Source: an uncultured Lachnospiraceae bacterium
Lineage (GTDB): Bacteria > Bacillota > Clostridia > Lachnospirales > Lachnospiraceae
DNA: 38,067 bases
Reading direction: 5' to 3'
NCBI GenBank assembly: GCA_944384015.1
Contig: CALWRT010000157.1
Coordinates: forward strand, 1-38,067
The translations under genes and the position numbers were made by a program. The stretch's first letter is position 1. Each line of letters opens with the position of its first letter. Under the pieces are notes generated by a model. That model made no database searches. It was given only the letters and a program-made list of their open reading frames with translations, and was not told where the DNA came from. Of the stretch, positions 8,006-16,117 are shown piece by piece.

Positions 8006-8212
8006 CTATTTGTCCTCTTCATACCAGAAGATATCTTCCACAGTTGCTTCACATATGGCCGCCAATTTCAGAGCCAATGTCACCGACGGAGAATAATCTC
8101 CCCTCTCTATTAAGCTGATTGTCTGTCTGGACACGCCGGCCAGACTTCCCATCTCTGCCTGATTCACTCCCAGCTTTGCTCTGTATTCTTTGAGACGGTT
8201 ATATAACGGCAT
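8006..8212 (-). CDS. small XRE-family helix-turn-helix regulator
   Basis: A 68-residue single-domain HTH_3 protein. Two helices of the DNA-binding motif are clear: VNQAEMGSLAGVSRQTISLI, then an ERGDYSPS turn and the ALKLAAICEATVEDIFWYEE segment typical of this short family. It is encoded 22 bases ahead of the membrane protein and forms an operon with it. Start: ATG at 8212 with AGGAGG eight bases upstream. Four TGACA-N8-TGTCA dyads surround a good promoter about 230 bases upstream. Autoregulation by this protein is the natural inference, but not shown. Confidence 0.85.
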   Translation of the reverse strand: MPLYNRLKEYRAKLGVNQAEMGSLAGVSRQTISLIERGDYSPSVTLALKLAAICEATVEDIFWYEEDK

Positions 8213-8255
8213 ATCCTCTTCCTCCTCTCTTCCTTTTCCAATTCACCCATTCCAT
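8199..8255 (-). CDS. possible 18-residue upstream peptide overlapping the XRE gene start
   Basis: On the minus strand, AAGGAGG lies five bases before an ATG at 8255. This frame encodes a short basic peptide (MEWVNWKRKRGGRGYAVI) and stops at 8199, just inside the XRE regulator gene. The ribosome-binding site is as good as that of the regulator itself. Either the peptide is translated and couples to the regulator, or the site is chance in a purine-rich leader. No homology is known to me. Confidence 0.3.
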   Translation of the reverse strand: MEWVNWKRKRGGRGYAVI

Positions 8256-8409
8256 CGCTTCCTCCTTAGCATCTCTTATATCCTTCTGCATTCTTGTTCA
8301 TTTCCCGAACAGGCAGGCCTGCCGGCATCACGACGAACATTAGCCCCCGAATGGCTTCGCTTTGTCTGTTTCCGTCATTCTCTTGGTATTTTTCATATGC
8401 CTTTGTCCA

Positions 8410-8508
8410 TGACACCGATACTTGTCATTTTGACAACTTTATTTGTCAATTAAAGAATACCATTGACAACAATCTTTGTCAATACTTTTTTGACAACTTT
8501 TTTTGTCA
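8410..8508. promoter_or_regulatory. cluster of four operator-like dyads TGACA-N8-TGTCA
   Basis: Four 18-bp dyads with the same half-sites and exactly the same 8-base spacer: 8410-8427, 8431-8448, 8464-8481 and 8491-8508. Start-to-start distances are 21, 33 and 27 bases, close to whole or half helical turns. The third overlaps the -35 and the second the predicted start site of the minus-strand promoter of the XRE/DUF3169 operon, as expected for repression. Confidence 0.7.
8454..8482 (-). promoter_or_regulatory. promoter of the XRE/DUF3169 operon
   Basis: The minus strand has TTGACA (8477-8482), a 17-base spacer and TATTCT (8454-8459). The -35 is one half of an operator-like dyad. It gives a leader of about 230 bases before the XRE gene. 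Confidence 0.65.
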
Positions 8509-8689
8509 TCGCAAAAATCTCTTTCATGCCAGCAAGCTCTGCTCTTCCAGATATATCAGAACCAAGAATTCCGCTTGTGAAACTCTCGCGTCGAGCGCGG
8601 CCGCCTCTGCTGAAATCAAAAAAGCCGCCGCGGCATTTCTCTCATCATTGCCGCAGCAGCTTTCTGCTGTTCTCTCAAATGATATCACT

Positions 8690-8724
8690 TCTAAGGAAGC
8701 CCTAATGAAATCAACGCTTCCCTT
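8690..8724. repeat. dispersed hairpin repeat, copy A
   Basis: Imperfect palindrome AAGGAAGC...ATGA-AA-TCA...GCTTCCCTT centred at the stop codon (8711-8713) of the flavin reductase gene. It shares ATGAAATCAACG exactly with copy B at 9375-9407. The rest of 8213-8710 beyond this, the dyads and the promoter holds nothing I can name. Confidence 0.5.
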
Positions 8725-9340
8725 GCCCCTGCTTCCTTGGGCCTTTCCCGCCCGGGCGCCGTCTTCTCTGGCCTTCCTTCTTCCTACGTACGCTGAAGCC
8801 GAATGTTCCCAGCAGCTTTCCCTGCCCATAATAGCCTCCGTGAGAATAGACAAGAGGCTTCGCCTTCGCAAGGTCGAACCGCCCTTCCCGGTCCATATAG
8901 CTCTTATCCACGCGGACGGCCAGTACGTCTGCCAGAAACATATGGTGGGAGCCAAGCTCCTTCACCTCTCTCACACGGCACTCAATGCTCACCGGGCTCT
9001 CTTTGATTCCAGGCACAGACACCTGTTCGGATATATCCCTGCTCAGACCCAGTTCCTTGAATTTATCACAGTCTTTTCCAGATCTCACTCCGCAGAAATC
9101 CGTGGCGTAAGCCAATGCCTCTGTCGTTAAATTCAGCACAAATTCTCCAGTCTCCCGCAGCATATGATAAGAATATCGTTCCGGTCTGACGGAGATATAG
9201 GTCATGGGCGGATTCGTACACACAGTCCCTGTCCAGGCAACTGTTATAATATTTGTCCTTCCCTCCCGGTCAGCTACGGTAACCAGCACCGCCGGAAGCG
9301 GATAGAGCAGATTGCCCGGCTTCCAAATCTCTTTTTCCAT
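8711..9340 (-). CDS. flavin reductase-like, FMN-binding split-barrel protein
   Basis: About 209 residues of the flavin reductase-like domain group: an N-terminal PLPAVLVTV strand, the TNIITVAWTGTVC segment that lines the flavin site, PPMTYISVRPERYS, and the LVYSHGGYYG segment near the end. Such proteins bind FMN and act as flavin reductases or oxidoreductases of unknown substrate. The ATG at 9340 is used; a GTG one codon earlier is slightly better spaced from AGGAGG (7 against 10 bases). The C-terminus after GTFGFSV is an unusual tail of about 25 residues, almost all Arg, Lys, Gly, Gln and Pro, ending inside repeat copy A. The tail looks like a secondary extension. Confidence 0.8.
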   Translation of the reverse strand: MEKEIWKPGNLLYPLPAVLVTVADREGRTNIITVAWTGTVCTNPPMTYISVRPERYSYHMLRETGEFVLNLTTEALAYATDFCGVRSGKDCDKFKELGLSRDISEQVSVPGIKESPVSIECRVREVKELGSHHMFLADVLAVRVDKSYMDREGRFDLAKAKPLVYSHGGYYGQGKLLGTFGFSVRRKKEGQRRRRPGGKGPRKQGQGKR

Positions 9341-9374
9341 CACTATCCATCCTCCTGCGCCACTGTTCCAGCTC

Positions 9375-9407
9375 TCTTAAGAAAGCGCTGATGAAATCAA
9401 CGTCCCC
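9375..9407. repeat. dispersed hairpin repeat, copy B
   Basis: CTTAAGAAAGCGCTGATGAA followed by ATCAACG, in the gap between the pyrophosphatase stop (9428) and the flavin reductase start. With copy A it brackets the flavin reductase gene in the same orientation, about 685 bases apart. Confidence 0.5.
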
Positions 9408-9427
9408 TAATCCCCCAGGCATATCTG

Positions 9428-11077
9428 TCAGGAGGACAATACATTGACAAATGCCGGTATCAGCTGCTTCTTCCTGGAGACAACCCCATTCAGCACTGTC
9501 GCGTCTTCCCCCGCTTTTATAAAAAACGCATCGCTTACAAGCTGCTGCGCATGCCTTCCCCAGTAAATTAATTCTGTGGATTCTTCCAGGATGTTCGTAA
9601 GCATGAAGAAAATCATCTTCAGTCCCGTGTCCTTAGAGGCTTCCTGGAAATACGGCAGCATCTTGCCCTTCAGCTCTTTCAGCTCTTCTGCGTCCATCGA
9701 GCTGATCTGTCCCACTCCAAATTCCGTCTCGCTGATGTTGAACTTCTTAAAGTCCTGATAAAACACTTCTTCCGGCGCCATTCCCCGCAGATTGCTGCCT
9801 GCCGTGAACATCTGCTTCGCGAACTCCTTCACGTCAATCCCCGCGATGGCGGACAGCTCCTCCGCCGCCATCTGATCTGTCCACGTACAGGTGGGAGACC
9901 GGTACATCAGCGTGTCCGACAGGATCGCCGCGCACAGAAGCCCCGCTATCTTCGGCTCGATCTCCGCCTTTTTCTCTTTATAGATCTGATATATGATCGT
10001 CGCAGTACAGCCCAGCGGCTGATTCCGGAAGAACACCGGCCCCATTGTCTCCAGGCTGCCGATTCTGTGATGGTCAATGATTTCCAGAATCTCCGCGTTG
10101 TCAATTCCATCCGGCGCCTGAGATCTTTCGTTGTGATCCACAAGGATAATCTGCTTCCTGCGCATATTCATCAAGTTCCGTCTGGAAATCATGCCCACAT
10201 ATTCTCCGCGGGCATCCAGGATCGGGAAATCCCTGTGTCTCAGCTTCGCCATAATATCCTTAATCTGATCCACAAGGGAGTCCATGCGGAAGGTTACAAG
10301 CCCTTCCGTCTTCATAAAATACCGGATTGGCATACTCTGGTTGATAAGCCTGGCCACCGTGAAAGTATCATGGGGCGACATAATTACCGTACAGCCCTTC
10401 TCTGTAGCAAGATGCTTGATTGTACGGGATACTTCTGCTCCCTCACAGACGACAATGCATCCAGCGTTCATTTCGATAGCGCACAGCTGCGACTCATACC
10501 GGTTGCCCAGAATCACCAAGTCATTCTCTTCAATATAGCTCTCCATCAGATCCGGGTTCGCCGCCGCTACAAGCACCTTGCCGTTATCCACTACCGCATG
10601 CTCATCTCCGACAATCATATGGCCGTCAATGGTCTCGATAATGTTGGCGTAAGGTGTCTTCGCCACCCCGAGAATGGTACTTTCGTATACATCCATATAG
10701 GATTTGGCAATATCTCCCACTGTAATAAGACCCTTCAGACGCTTTCCCTCGGTAATCGGAAGCGTCACAACGTTATTGTCTCTCATTGTCCTCCAGGCTT
10801 TTTTCAGGGAAATATTCTCATCTACCCCTTTGGTCATTCGGATTTCGATGTCTTTCACCTGTGTTCCCACATCTGCTGCAAACTCCGGCACTTTCACGCC
10901 GAAATAGTCCAGCACATATCTGGTCTCCTCATTAATCTCTCCGGCTCTGCGGGCCTCGAAATACGCATCCTCAGTTTTATTCTTCAGAGCTGCATAGGCA
11001 ATCGCTGAACAGATAGAATCCGTATCTGGATTTTTATGGCCAATAACCAATACTTGCCTTCTCTCTTCCTTTTTCAT
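9428..11077 (-). CDS. ppaC: manganese-dependent inorganic pyrophosphatase with CBS and DRTGG domains
   Basis: A 549-residue family II pyrophosphatase, which hydrolyses pyrophosphate to phosphate in the cytoplasm. Start: ATG at 11077, seven bases from GAGGA; the upstream in-frame GTG/ATG lacks this. Order: N-terminal DHH part with GHKNPDTDSICSA, a first CBS motif (about residues 65-125), a DRTGG-like region, a second CBS motif ending FPILDARGEYVGMISR, then the rest of the DHH domain with the IDHHRIG signature, and a C-terminal DHHA2 domain. The inserted CBS pair is the known regulatory module of clostridial CBS-PPases, inhibited by AMP/ADP and activated by ATP or diadenosine polyphosphates. 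It follows glgB by 20 bases, so it is probably co-transcribed with it; branching-enzyme and ADP-glucose metabolism release pyrophosphate. Confidence 0.9.
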   Translation of the reverse strand: MKKEERRQVLVIGHKNPDTDSICSAIAYAALKNKTEDAYFEARRAGEINEETRYVLDYFGVKVPEFAADVGTQVKDIEIRMTKGVDENISLKKAWRTMRDNNVVTLPITEGKRLKGLITVGDIAKSYMDVYESTILGVAKTPYANIIETIDGHMIVGDEHAVVDNGKVLVAAANPDLMESYIEENDLVILGNRYESQLCAIEMNAGCIVVCEGAEVSRTIKHLATEKGCTVIMSPHDTFTVARLINQSMPIRYFMKTEGLVTFRMDSLVDQIKDIMAKLRHRDFPILDARGEYVGMISRRNLMNMRRKQIILVDHNERSQAPDGIDNAEILEIIDHHRIGSLETMGPVFFRNQPLGCTATIIYQIYKEKKAEIEPKIAGLLCAAILSDTLMYRSPTCTWTDQMAAEELSAIAGIDVKEFAKQMFTAGSNLRGMAPEEVFYQDFKKFNISETEFGVGQISSMDAEELKELKGKMLPYFQEASKDTGLKMIFFMLTNILEESTELIYWGRHAQQLVSDAFFIKAGEDATVLNGVVSRKKQLIPAFVNVLSS

Positions 11078-11097
11078 AATTGTGCTCCTCATCACTG

Positions 11098-13029
11098 CTA
11101 AAATTCGAACACTGCCACCCCATAAGGTGCCAGCGGATAAGCAAAGGAATACTTTCTCCCATCGCAGTCCTGTCTTACCGCCTTATAAGTCTGCGGTTTC
11201 GGGCGGCCGCTGCCTCCAAACTCCTTCGCCTCTGAATCCAGCACCAGCTTGTATGTCCTCCTTCTAGGCACGCCAACACGATAATCCTCCCGTTCCACCG
11301 GCGTAAAATTGCAGATAAACAGCAGGTTCCTCTTTCCATTGGCCGACAGCCTCACAAAGCTGTATATGCTCCGGTAACAGTCGTCCGCGTTAATCCACTC
11401 AAATCCCTCCGGCGCATGGTCTCTCTGATAGAGTACCGGATACTTCTTATACAGATGCAGAAGGCTTCTTGTAAAATTCTGCATCCACTGATGCTGATCT
11501 TCTGACAGCAAATACCAATCCAATTCCCTCTTCTCACTCCACTCCTGAAACTGGGCGAAGTCCTGTCCCATAAACAGCAGCTTCTTGCCCGGGTGCCCGA
11601 TCATGAATGCATATCCCGCCTTCAGGTTCGAAAACTTATCTTCATAGATACCGGGCATCTTGTTAATCATAGAGCACTTCAAATGCACAACCTCATCGTG
11701 GGAAAGCACCAGAACATAATGTTCGCTGTAAGCATACGTCATGGCAAAGGTCATTTTATTGTGGTTATATTTGCGGAAGTAAGGATCCAGCTTCATATAT
11801 TCCAGAAAATCATGCATCCATCCCATATTCCACTTCATTGTAAACCCAAGCCCGTCGTCCTCCGGCTTGCCCGTCACCTTCGGCCAGGCCGTGGACTCCT
11901 CCGCAATCATCATAGCTCCTGGGTTCCGCCCTAACAGACAGGAATTGAGATGCTTGAAAAATTCAATCGCCTCTAAGTTCTTATTCCCGCCATACTTATT
12001 CGCCACCCACTGCCCGTCTCTCTTGCCGTAATCCAGATACAGCATAGACGCCACTGCGTCAACCCTCAGTCCGTCCACATGCATCTGTTCCACCCAGAAC
12101 AGCGCGTTGGCGATCAGGAAATTCTTCACTTCGTTTTTACCATAATCAAAAATCTTCGTACCCCAGTCTGGATGTTCTCCCTTCCTCGGATCCGCGTACT
12201 CATACAGGCATGTCCCGTCAAAGCAGGCCAGACCGTGAGCATCCCGAGGAAAATGGGCCGGCACCCAGTCTAAAATCACACCGACTTTATTCCGGTGCAG
12301 ATAGTTAATCATATACATAAAATCCTGGGGGGTCCCATATCTGGATGTTGGCGCATAGTATCCCGTAACCTGATATCCCCAGGAACCGTCGAAGGGATGT
12401 TCCGCTATCCCCATCAGCTCCACATGGGTATATCCCATATCTTTTACATATTTTACAATCTCATGCGCAAATTCCCGGTAATTGTAAAATCCATCTTCAT
12501 CTTGCTCCGTCAGCTCATGCTTTCTCCAAGAACCGATATGGACTTCGTAGATTGCCACTGCGTTTTGACGCATATCAAGGTCCTTGCGCTTCTCCATCCA
12601 TTCTTTGTCCGTCCAGGTAAACGTGGTCAAGTCTGTTACGATGGAAGCGGTCTCCGGGCGCTTCTGGGCGTAATTGCCGAAGGGATCCGCCTTGAACAGC
12701 TTCTCTCCAGACTGGGTCTCAATCTCATACTTATACATAGCCCCAACGTCCGCCCCCGGCACAAACAAGTCATAGATCCCGTCAGTGTCATGCCGGTTCA
12801 TCTCATAGCCGGCGCCGTTCCAGCCGTTAAAATCCCCTACAACCGATACACCTTCCGCATTGGGAGCCCACACAGCAAAATAAACTCCCTTCTTGCCGTC
12901 CCACTCTGTCACGTGGGCCCCAAGCTTTTTAAAAATATCATAGTGCGTACCCTGCCCGAATAAATATTGGTCAAACACGGTTATTTCCAGATCGTGTGCT
13001 TCTTTTTTTGTCTTTGCTTTTTCTCCCAT
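11098..13029 (-). CDS. glgB: 1,4-alpha-glucan branching enzyme
   Basis: A 643-residue GH13 branching enzyme that makes alpha-1,6 branches in glycogen. An N-terminal CBM48 module (about residues 35-120, with YFAVWAPNAEGVSVVGDFN) precedes the GH13 barrel. Catalytic features: nucleophile Asp in GLRVDAVASMLY, acid/base Glu in MIAEESTAW, and the transition-state region VLSHDEVVH. A C-terminal beta domain closes the protein. The length is normal for the family. Start: ATG at 13029 with GAGGTGGG close upstream. A promoter with TATAAT lies about 90 bases upstream, and the strong terminator beyond it separates this gene from the TPR/AAA gene. No other glg genes are in the window. Confidence 0.94.
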   Translation of the reverse strand: MGEKAKTKKEAHDLEITVFDQYLFGQGTHYDIFKKLGAHVTEWDGKKGVYFAVWAPNAEGVSVVGDFNGWNGAGYEMNRHDTDGIYDLFVPGADVGAMYKYEIETQSGEKLFKADPFGNYAQKRPETASIVTDLTTFTWTDKEWMEKRKDLDMRQNAVAIYEVHIGSWRKHELTEQDEDGFYNYREFAHEIVKYVKDMGYTHVELMGIAEHPFDGSWGYQVTGYYAPTSRYGTPQDFMYMINYLHRNKVGVILDWVPAHFPRDAHGLACFDGTCLYEYADPRKGEHPDWGTKIFDYGKNEVKNFLIANALFWVEQMHVDGLRVDAVASMLYLDYGKRDGQWVANKYGGNKNLEAIEFFKHLNSCLLGRNPGAMMIAEESTAWPKVTGKPEDDGLGFTMKWNMGWMHDFLEYMKLDPYFRKYNHNKMTFAMTYAYSEHYVLVLSHDEVVHLKCSMINKMPGIYEDKFSNLKAGYAFMIGHPGKKLLFMGQDFAQFQEWSEKRELDWYLLSEDQHQWMQNFTRSLLHLYKKYPVLYQRDHAPEGFEWINADDCYRSIYSFVRLSANGKRNLLFICNFTPVEREDYRVGVPRRRTYKLVLDSEAKEFGGSGRPKPQTYKAVRQDCDGRKYSFAYPLAPYGVAVFEF

Positions 13030-13118
13030 TTACCCACCTCGTCATCGGCATTGATTTAGCTGCCGCCGGTAAAACGATGTCCAAGCTTTATGCCCGCCGG
13101 CTCTTCGAGCTATATCTT

Positions 13119-13148
13119 ATTATATAATATCCCCCCTTCAATTGACAA
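13119..13148 (-). promoter_or_regulatory. promoter of glgB
   Basis: The minus strand shows TTGTCA (13143-13148), an 18-base spacer and a perfect TATAAT (13119-13124), about 90 bases upstream of the glgB ATG. Confidence 0.7.
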
Positions 13149-13208
13149 GGGTACAAGCTCACCCCTTTGTCCAAGAGATAACCGATGTTTCCGCCCATAT
13201 ACAGAAAA

Positions 13209-13268
13209 ACTCTATGCATCAGCCCTCCTCCCCCTTCCGGGGGCATATCGGTCTGTCATGCATAGAGT
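13209..13268 (-). terminator. terminator after the TPR/AAA gene
   Basis: An 11-bp perfect outer stem (ACTCTATGCAT, 13209-13219, with 13258-13268) encloses a GC-rich inner hairpin CCCCC-TTCC-GGGGG. On the minus strand the stem is followed by TTTTTCTG. It insulates glgB from the upstream gene. Confidence 0.75.
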
Positions 13269-13315
13269 CCTTTCCCTTCCATTCTGCTATATCAGCTTAT
13301 GCAGTCAGCAGCAGA

Positions 13316-15979
13316 TTACTCAAAATCCTTCTCCCTGAGAATTACACAATCGTCATCGTCATAGCGCTTGTTCGCCAAGACATGGAAAATTCTTCCAATT
13401 CCTTTCTTCTCACTCTTCTCGATGGCTTCGTCAATAATTTTTTTCACGTCCGCCACGCTCACGTCATAATCGTCCCTCTGCATATTCCCAATACGGTTAT
13501 ACAATGCCAGGACCGCCATCTCATCGATAGAGTAATCCAGCTCTTTTGCATAGCATCTGCCAAATTCCACAAGTTCGTCATTATTAAATACCGGCAAGTC
13601 TATTTTGGACGCAATCATATGGGACAGCCCCGGATGCAGCTTCATAAATCTGCGCAGCGGCTGCTTCTCATCTTCAAATATGATCAGAAGTCCGCCGGTC
13701 TGTCCTCTCATGGCCATCTCCAACTCTCTCGCCGTGTCATCCTCCAGGCTGCTTGCCTGCTCCACAATCAGCGCACCGCCTTTCAGTTTTCCGATAACGG
13801 CATTAGGCCCCTTCTCATTCAGCGTATCCGCGCTGACCTTGGCGATTCTCCCGCCTTTTTCTTTCCTGCCCTTTTGTATCGCCTTAATAAGGTTTACCGC
13901 AAGCATTGTCTTACCTGTTCCATGCTCGCCGGTAATCATAATATTCCCCACATTGGATGTTCCGCCCCGGATACATGCCTTTTCATTTTCCAGCGCCGTC
14001 CAGAGCTGATCACTCATCCCATGTACTGGAGCAAAATAGGTAAATAGCTTTTTCTGCTCTTCTGTAAGTCCTCCGGGTTCCTGGGAGGCTCTGGCTTTTG
14101 ATTTCTCCTGCCGGCGTATCTGTGTCCCGTGAATCTTCCCGTCCAAACGTCCGTCACCTGCATCTGCCAGCACAAGGCTGTCCCGTGACAGAGACGCAGT
14201 AATCTTATCCTCCAGATCATCTGCCGCATCATCGTCTTCTTGGCCTGGATCGGACCTCTTTGGCCTCATCCCTTTTTTACCGCCCTTTTTCTTCGGATGC
14301 CGGGGGCGGCTAGGCTTCCCTGTCTCTTCCGCAGGCGCGCTTTCCAGCGCATCCTCCTGACGGGCGTTCCCCTGAGGCGCCTCTTCTTGTGCGGCTTCCG
14401 CCGGTTCTCTCTCTTCTTGTACGGCATCTTCCTGTACTGGCTCTCCCAGAACAGTCCTTTCCTCGTGCGCAGCCGCCGATACCTCCTGCCGGCCATCAGC
14501 CGTATCTTCAGGCGCCCCCTCTTCCTTGTCTGCAGCCAATGCTTCCTCCGGCAATATAATCTCCGGAAGCGGAGTCTCTTCCTCAGCCGCAGTTTCCTCG
14601 ATGTCTTCCGCCTTATCCGCCAGTTCTTGTTCTTCCTCAGAAATCTCCGGTCTAGGGAAAGCAGATGTCTCTGCTACCGGCGGCTTCTCAGTGGGTTGTG
14701 CCTTAGACTCTTCCTGCGTATCCTCCTGGGCTTTAGCCTTGGGCTCTTCCTGCGTATCCTCCTGAACTTTGGCCTCGGGCTCTTCCTGCTCTTTAGGCAC
14801 CGCTTCGTCCGGTACCTTTTGCTGTCCTGCCTCAGATTCCTCCCCGCCTCTTGCCTTCTCCCACTCTGTAAGAATCTCCTGTATCGTCATCTGCCCTGTA
14901 ATCTGCTTCTCCAGCGGCTTGTACTCCGGTATATCCATACGAAGCTGTCCATCTTCTTCTAAGTCCAGACCTCTGTCCTCAACGGCCTCTTCCCGCGCCT
15001 CCTGTAAAATCTCTTCAGGGACAACAATTTCAGGAAGTTCTGCCTGAAAATCTTCCTCTTCTGCGTTCTGAACCATCTTCTGGACATCCTCAGTCACATA
15101 ATCTCCCTGGGAATAGGCTCCTTGGATATAGCCTGCCTGGTACGCCCCGTCTGCACCTTCAGTATAATAACCCTCCGGGTATGTCCCGTTCCCTCCGTCT
15201 GAGTAGTCAATCTGAGCATAGCTTGCCTCGCCAGCTTCCTCGCTATAGTAAGACGGAGCGTACCCCGCCTCAGCGATCTGCTCATCTCGCTGCTTCCTTC
15301 TGCGCTCTTCTCTCTCTCTCGTCTCCCTGGGATCCTCTGTATCCACCAACTTCGTTTTCTTCGTCCGTATCTCGTACTTTTCCTGCTGAGCAGGCGTCAG
15401 CTCCTGATACTTCATCTTAAGCTGCATGGCTTCCAAAACATATTTCCCGTCATTGAACCATAAGATCAGTTCATCACATTCGTTGACACATTTCTCGATT
15501 TCTCCGGCTTCCTCGTAGCGGTAAGCCAGCTCCAGCGCCCACTCTTCCTCGTATTCCTGCGTCCTATATTCCTCCAGGATCGCAATCTGATCCTTCAGCG
15601 CCGCGCCCTTTCCTCTAAATATTTTATATTTCAATATAAGCCGACCTGGATCCTTAGGTGCCGAGTGGACAAATTCTTTATAATATTCAATTGCCTGGTC
15701 ATAATCCTGCAGCTTAATGGACACATCAGACAATCGATAGGCAATCATCCGTCCCACAGGCGCGCGCTCATAAGCCATGGACAGCAGTTCACGGCTCTCC
15801 TCGTATTTCTGATTTTTTTCATAGATATCTGCAATCTTACACAGCGTTGATACACTTCTAACCCTGTGCCAGTCAATTCCGTTTGCTACTTTCAGCGCAG
15901 TTGCATAATCGTTTCTTTCTATGAGTTTGTTAATCTGATCCAGCTTTAACTGATACTCATACTTATCCAATCGTTTCAC
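13316..15979 (-). CDS. large TPR / acidic linker / AAA-type ATPase protein of unknown function
   Basis: An 887-residue, three-part protein. Residues 1-210 form TPR-like helical repeats (for example YEESRELLSMAYERAP and YDQAIEYYKEFVHSAP). Residues about 215-630 are an extremely acidic, Glu/Ala/Pro/Gln-rich, probably disordered linker with internal near-repeats (KEQEEPEAKVQEDTQEE and variants). Residues about 650-880 form a P-loop ATPase module with Walker A GEHGTGKTML (Lys near 690). The Walker B position reads ALIVEQASSL, lacking the usual Asp-Glu pair; IIFEDE follows later. No membrane segment. I do not know a function; the layout suggests a scaffold with a CbxX/SpoVK-like ATPase. It is transcribed alone from its own promoter at 16019-16047 and ends at the terminator at 13209-13268. 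Confidence 0.75.
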   Translation of the reverse strand: MKRLDKYEYQLKLDQINKLIERNDYATALKVANGIDWHRVRSVSTLCKIADIYEKNQKYEESRELLSMAYERAPVGRMIAYRLSDVSIKLQDYDQAIEYYKEFVHSAPKDPGRLILKYKIFRGKGAALKDQIAILEEYRTQEYEEEWALELAYRYEEAGEIEKCVNECDELILWFNDGKYVLEAMQLKMKYQELTPAQQEKYEIRTKKTKLVDTEDPRETREREERRRKQRDEQIAEAGYAPSYYSEEAGEASYAQIDYSDGGNGTYPEGYYTEGADGAYQAGYIQGAYSQGDYVTEDVQKMVQNAEEEDFQAELPEIVVPEEILQEAREEAVEDRGLDLEEDGQLRMDIPEYKPLEKQITGQMTIQEILTEWEKARGGEESEAGQQKVPDEAVPKEQEEPEAKVQEDTQEEPKAKAQEDTQEESKAQPTEKPPVAETSAFPRPEISEEEQELADKAEDIEETAAEEETPLPEIILPEEALAADKEEGAPEDTADGRQEVSAAAHEERTVLGEPVQEDAVQEEREPAEAAQEEAPQGNARQEDALESAPAEETGKPSRPRHPKKKGGKKGMRPKRSDPGQEDDDAADDLEDKITASLSRDSLVLADAGDGRLDGKIHGTQIRRQEKSKARASQEPGGLTEEQKKLFTYFAPVHGMSDQLWTALENEKACIRGGTSNVGNIMITGEHGTGKTMLAVNLIKAIQKGRKEKGGRIAKVSADTLNEKGPNAVIGKLKGGALIVEQASSLEDDTARELEMAMRGQTGGLLIIFEDEKQPLRRFMKLHPGLSHMIASKIDLPVFNNDELVEFGRCYAKELDYSIDEMAVLALYNRIGNMQRDDYDVSVADVKKIIDEAIEKSEKKGIGRIFHVLANKRYDDDDCVILREKDFE

Positions 15980-16018
15980 CTCTATACCAGCAATTTAAAG
16001 ATAGTTATAGCCTTTTTT

Positions 16019-16047
16019 AGTCTAACATAACCCCGTACCCTTGTCAA
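16019..16047 (-). promoter_or_regulatory. promoter of the TPR/AAA gene
   Basis: The minus strand has a perfect TTGACA (16042-16047), a 17-base spacer and TAGACT (16019-16024), about 40 bases upstream of the ATG at 15979. It is close to the divergent promoter of the DUF402 gene. Confidence 0.7.
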
Positions 16048-16054
16048 AAGTATA

Positions 16055-16083
16055 TTTACTTTCCGTTCCCGCTTTGATATAAT
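16055..16083 (+). promoter_or_regulatory. promoter of the DUF402 gene
   Basis: TTTACT (16055-16060), 17-base spacer and a perfect TATAAT (16078-16083), 35 bases before the ATG at 16118. Confidence 0.6.
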
Positions 16084-16117
16084 CAAAAGAAAGCGCCCGC
16101 TTTAGATTGGAGCATAT

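Noticed and set aside
8410-8508. Regular TGACA/TGTCA units as a short CRISPR array
   Set aside because: The units are only 18 bp, the gaps are 3-15 bases, the half-sites are palindromic and they overlap promoter elements. No cas gene is near.
10067-11008. 313-codon + strand frame opposite the pyrophosphatase
   Set aside because: It is a shadow of a well-conserved gene on the other strand.
14240-14962. 240-codon + strand frame opposite the TPR/AAA gene
   Set aside because: It is the antisense of the Glu-rich linker and consists of Leu/Arg/Phe-rich low-complexity sequence.
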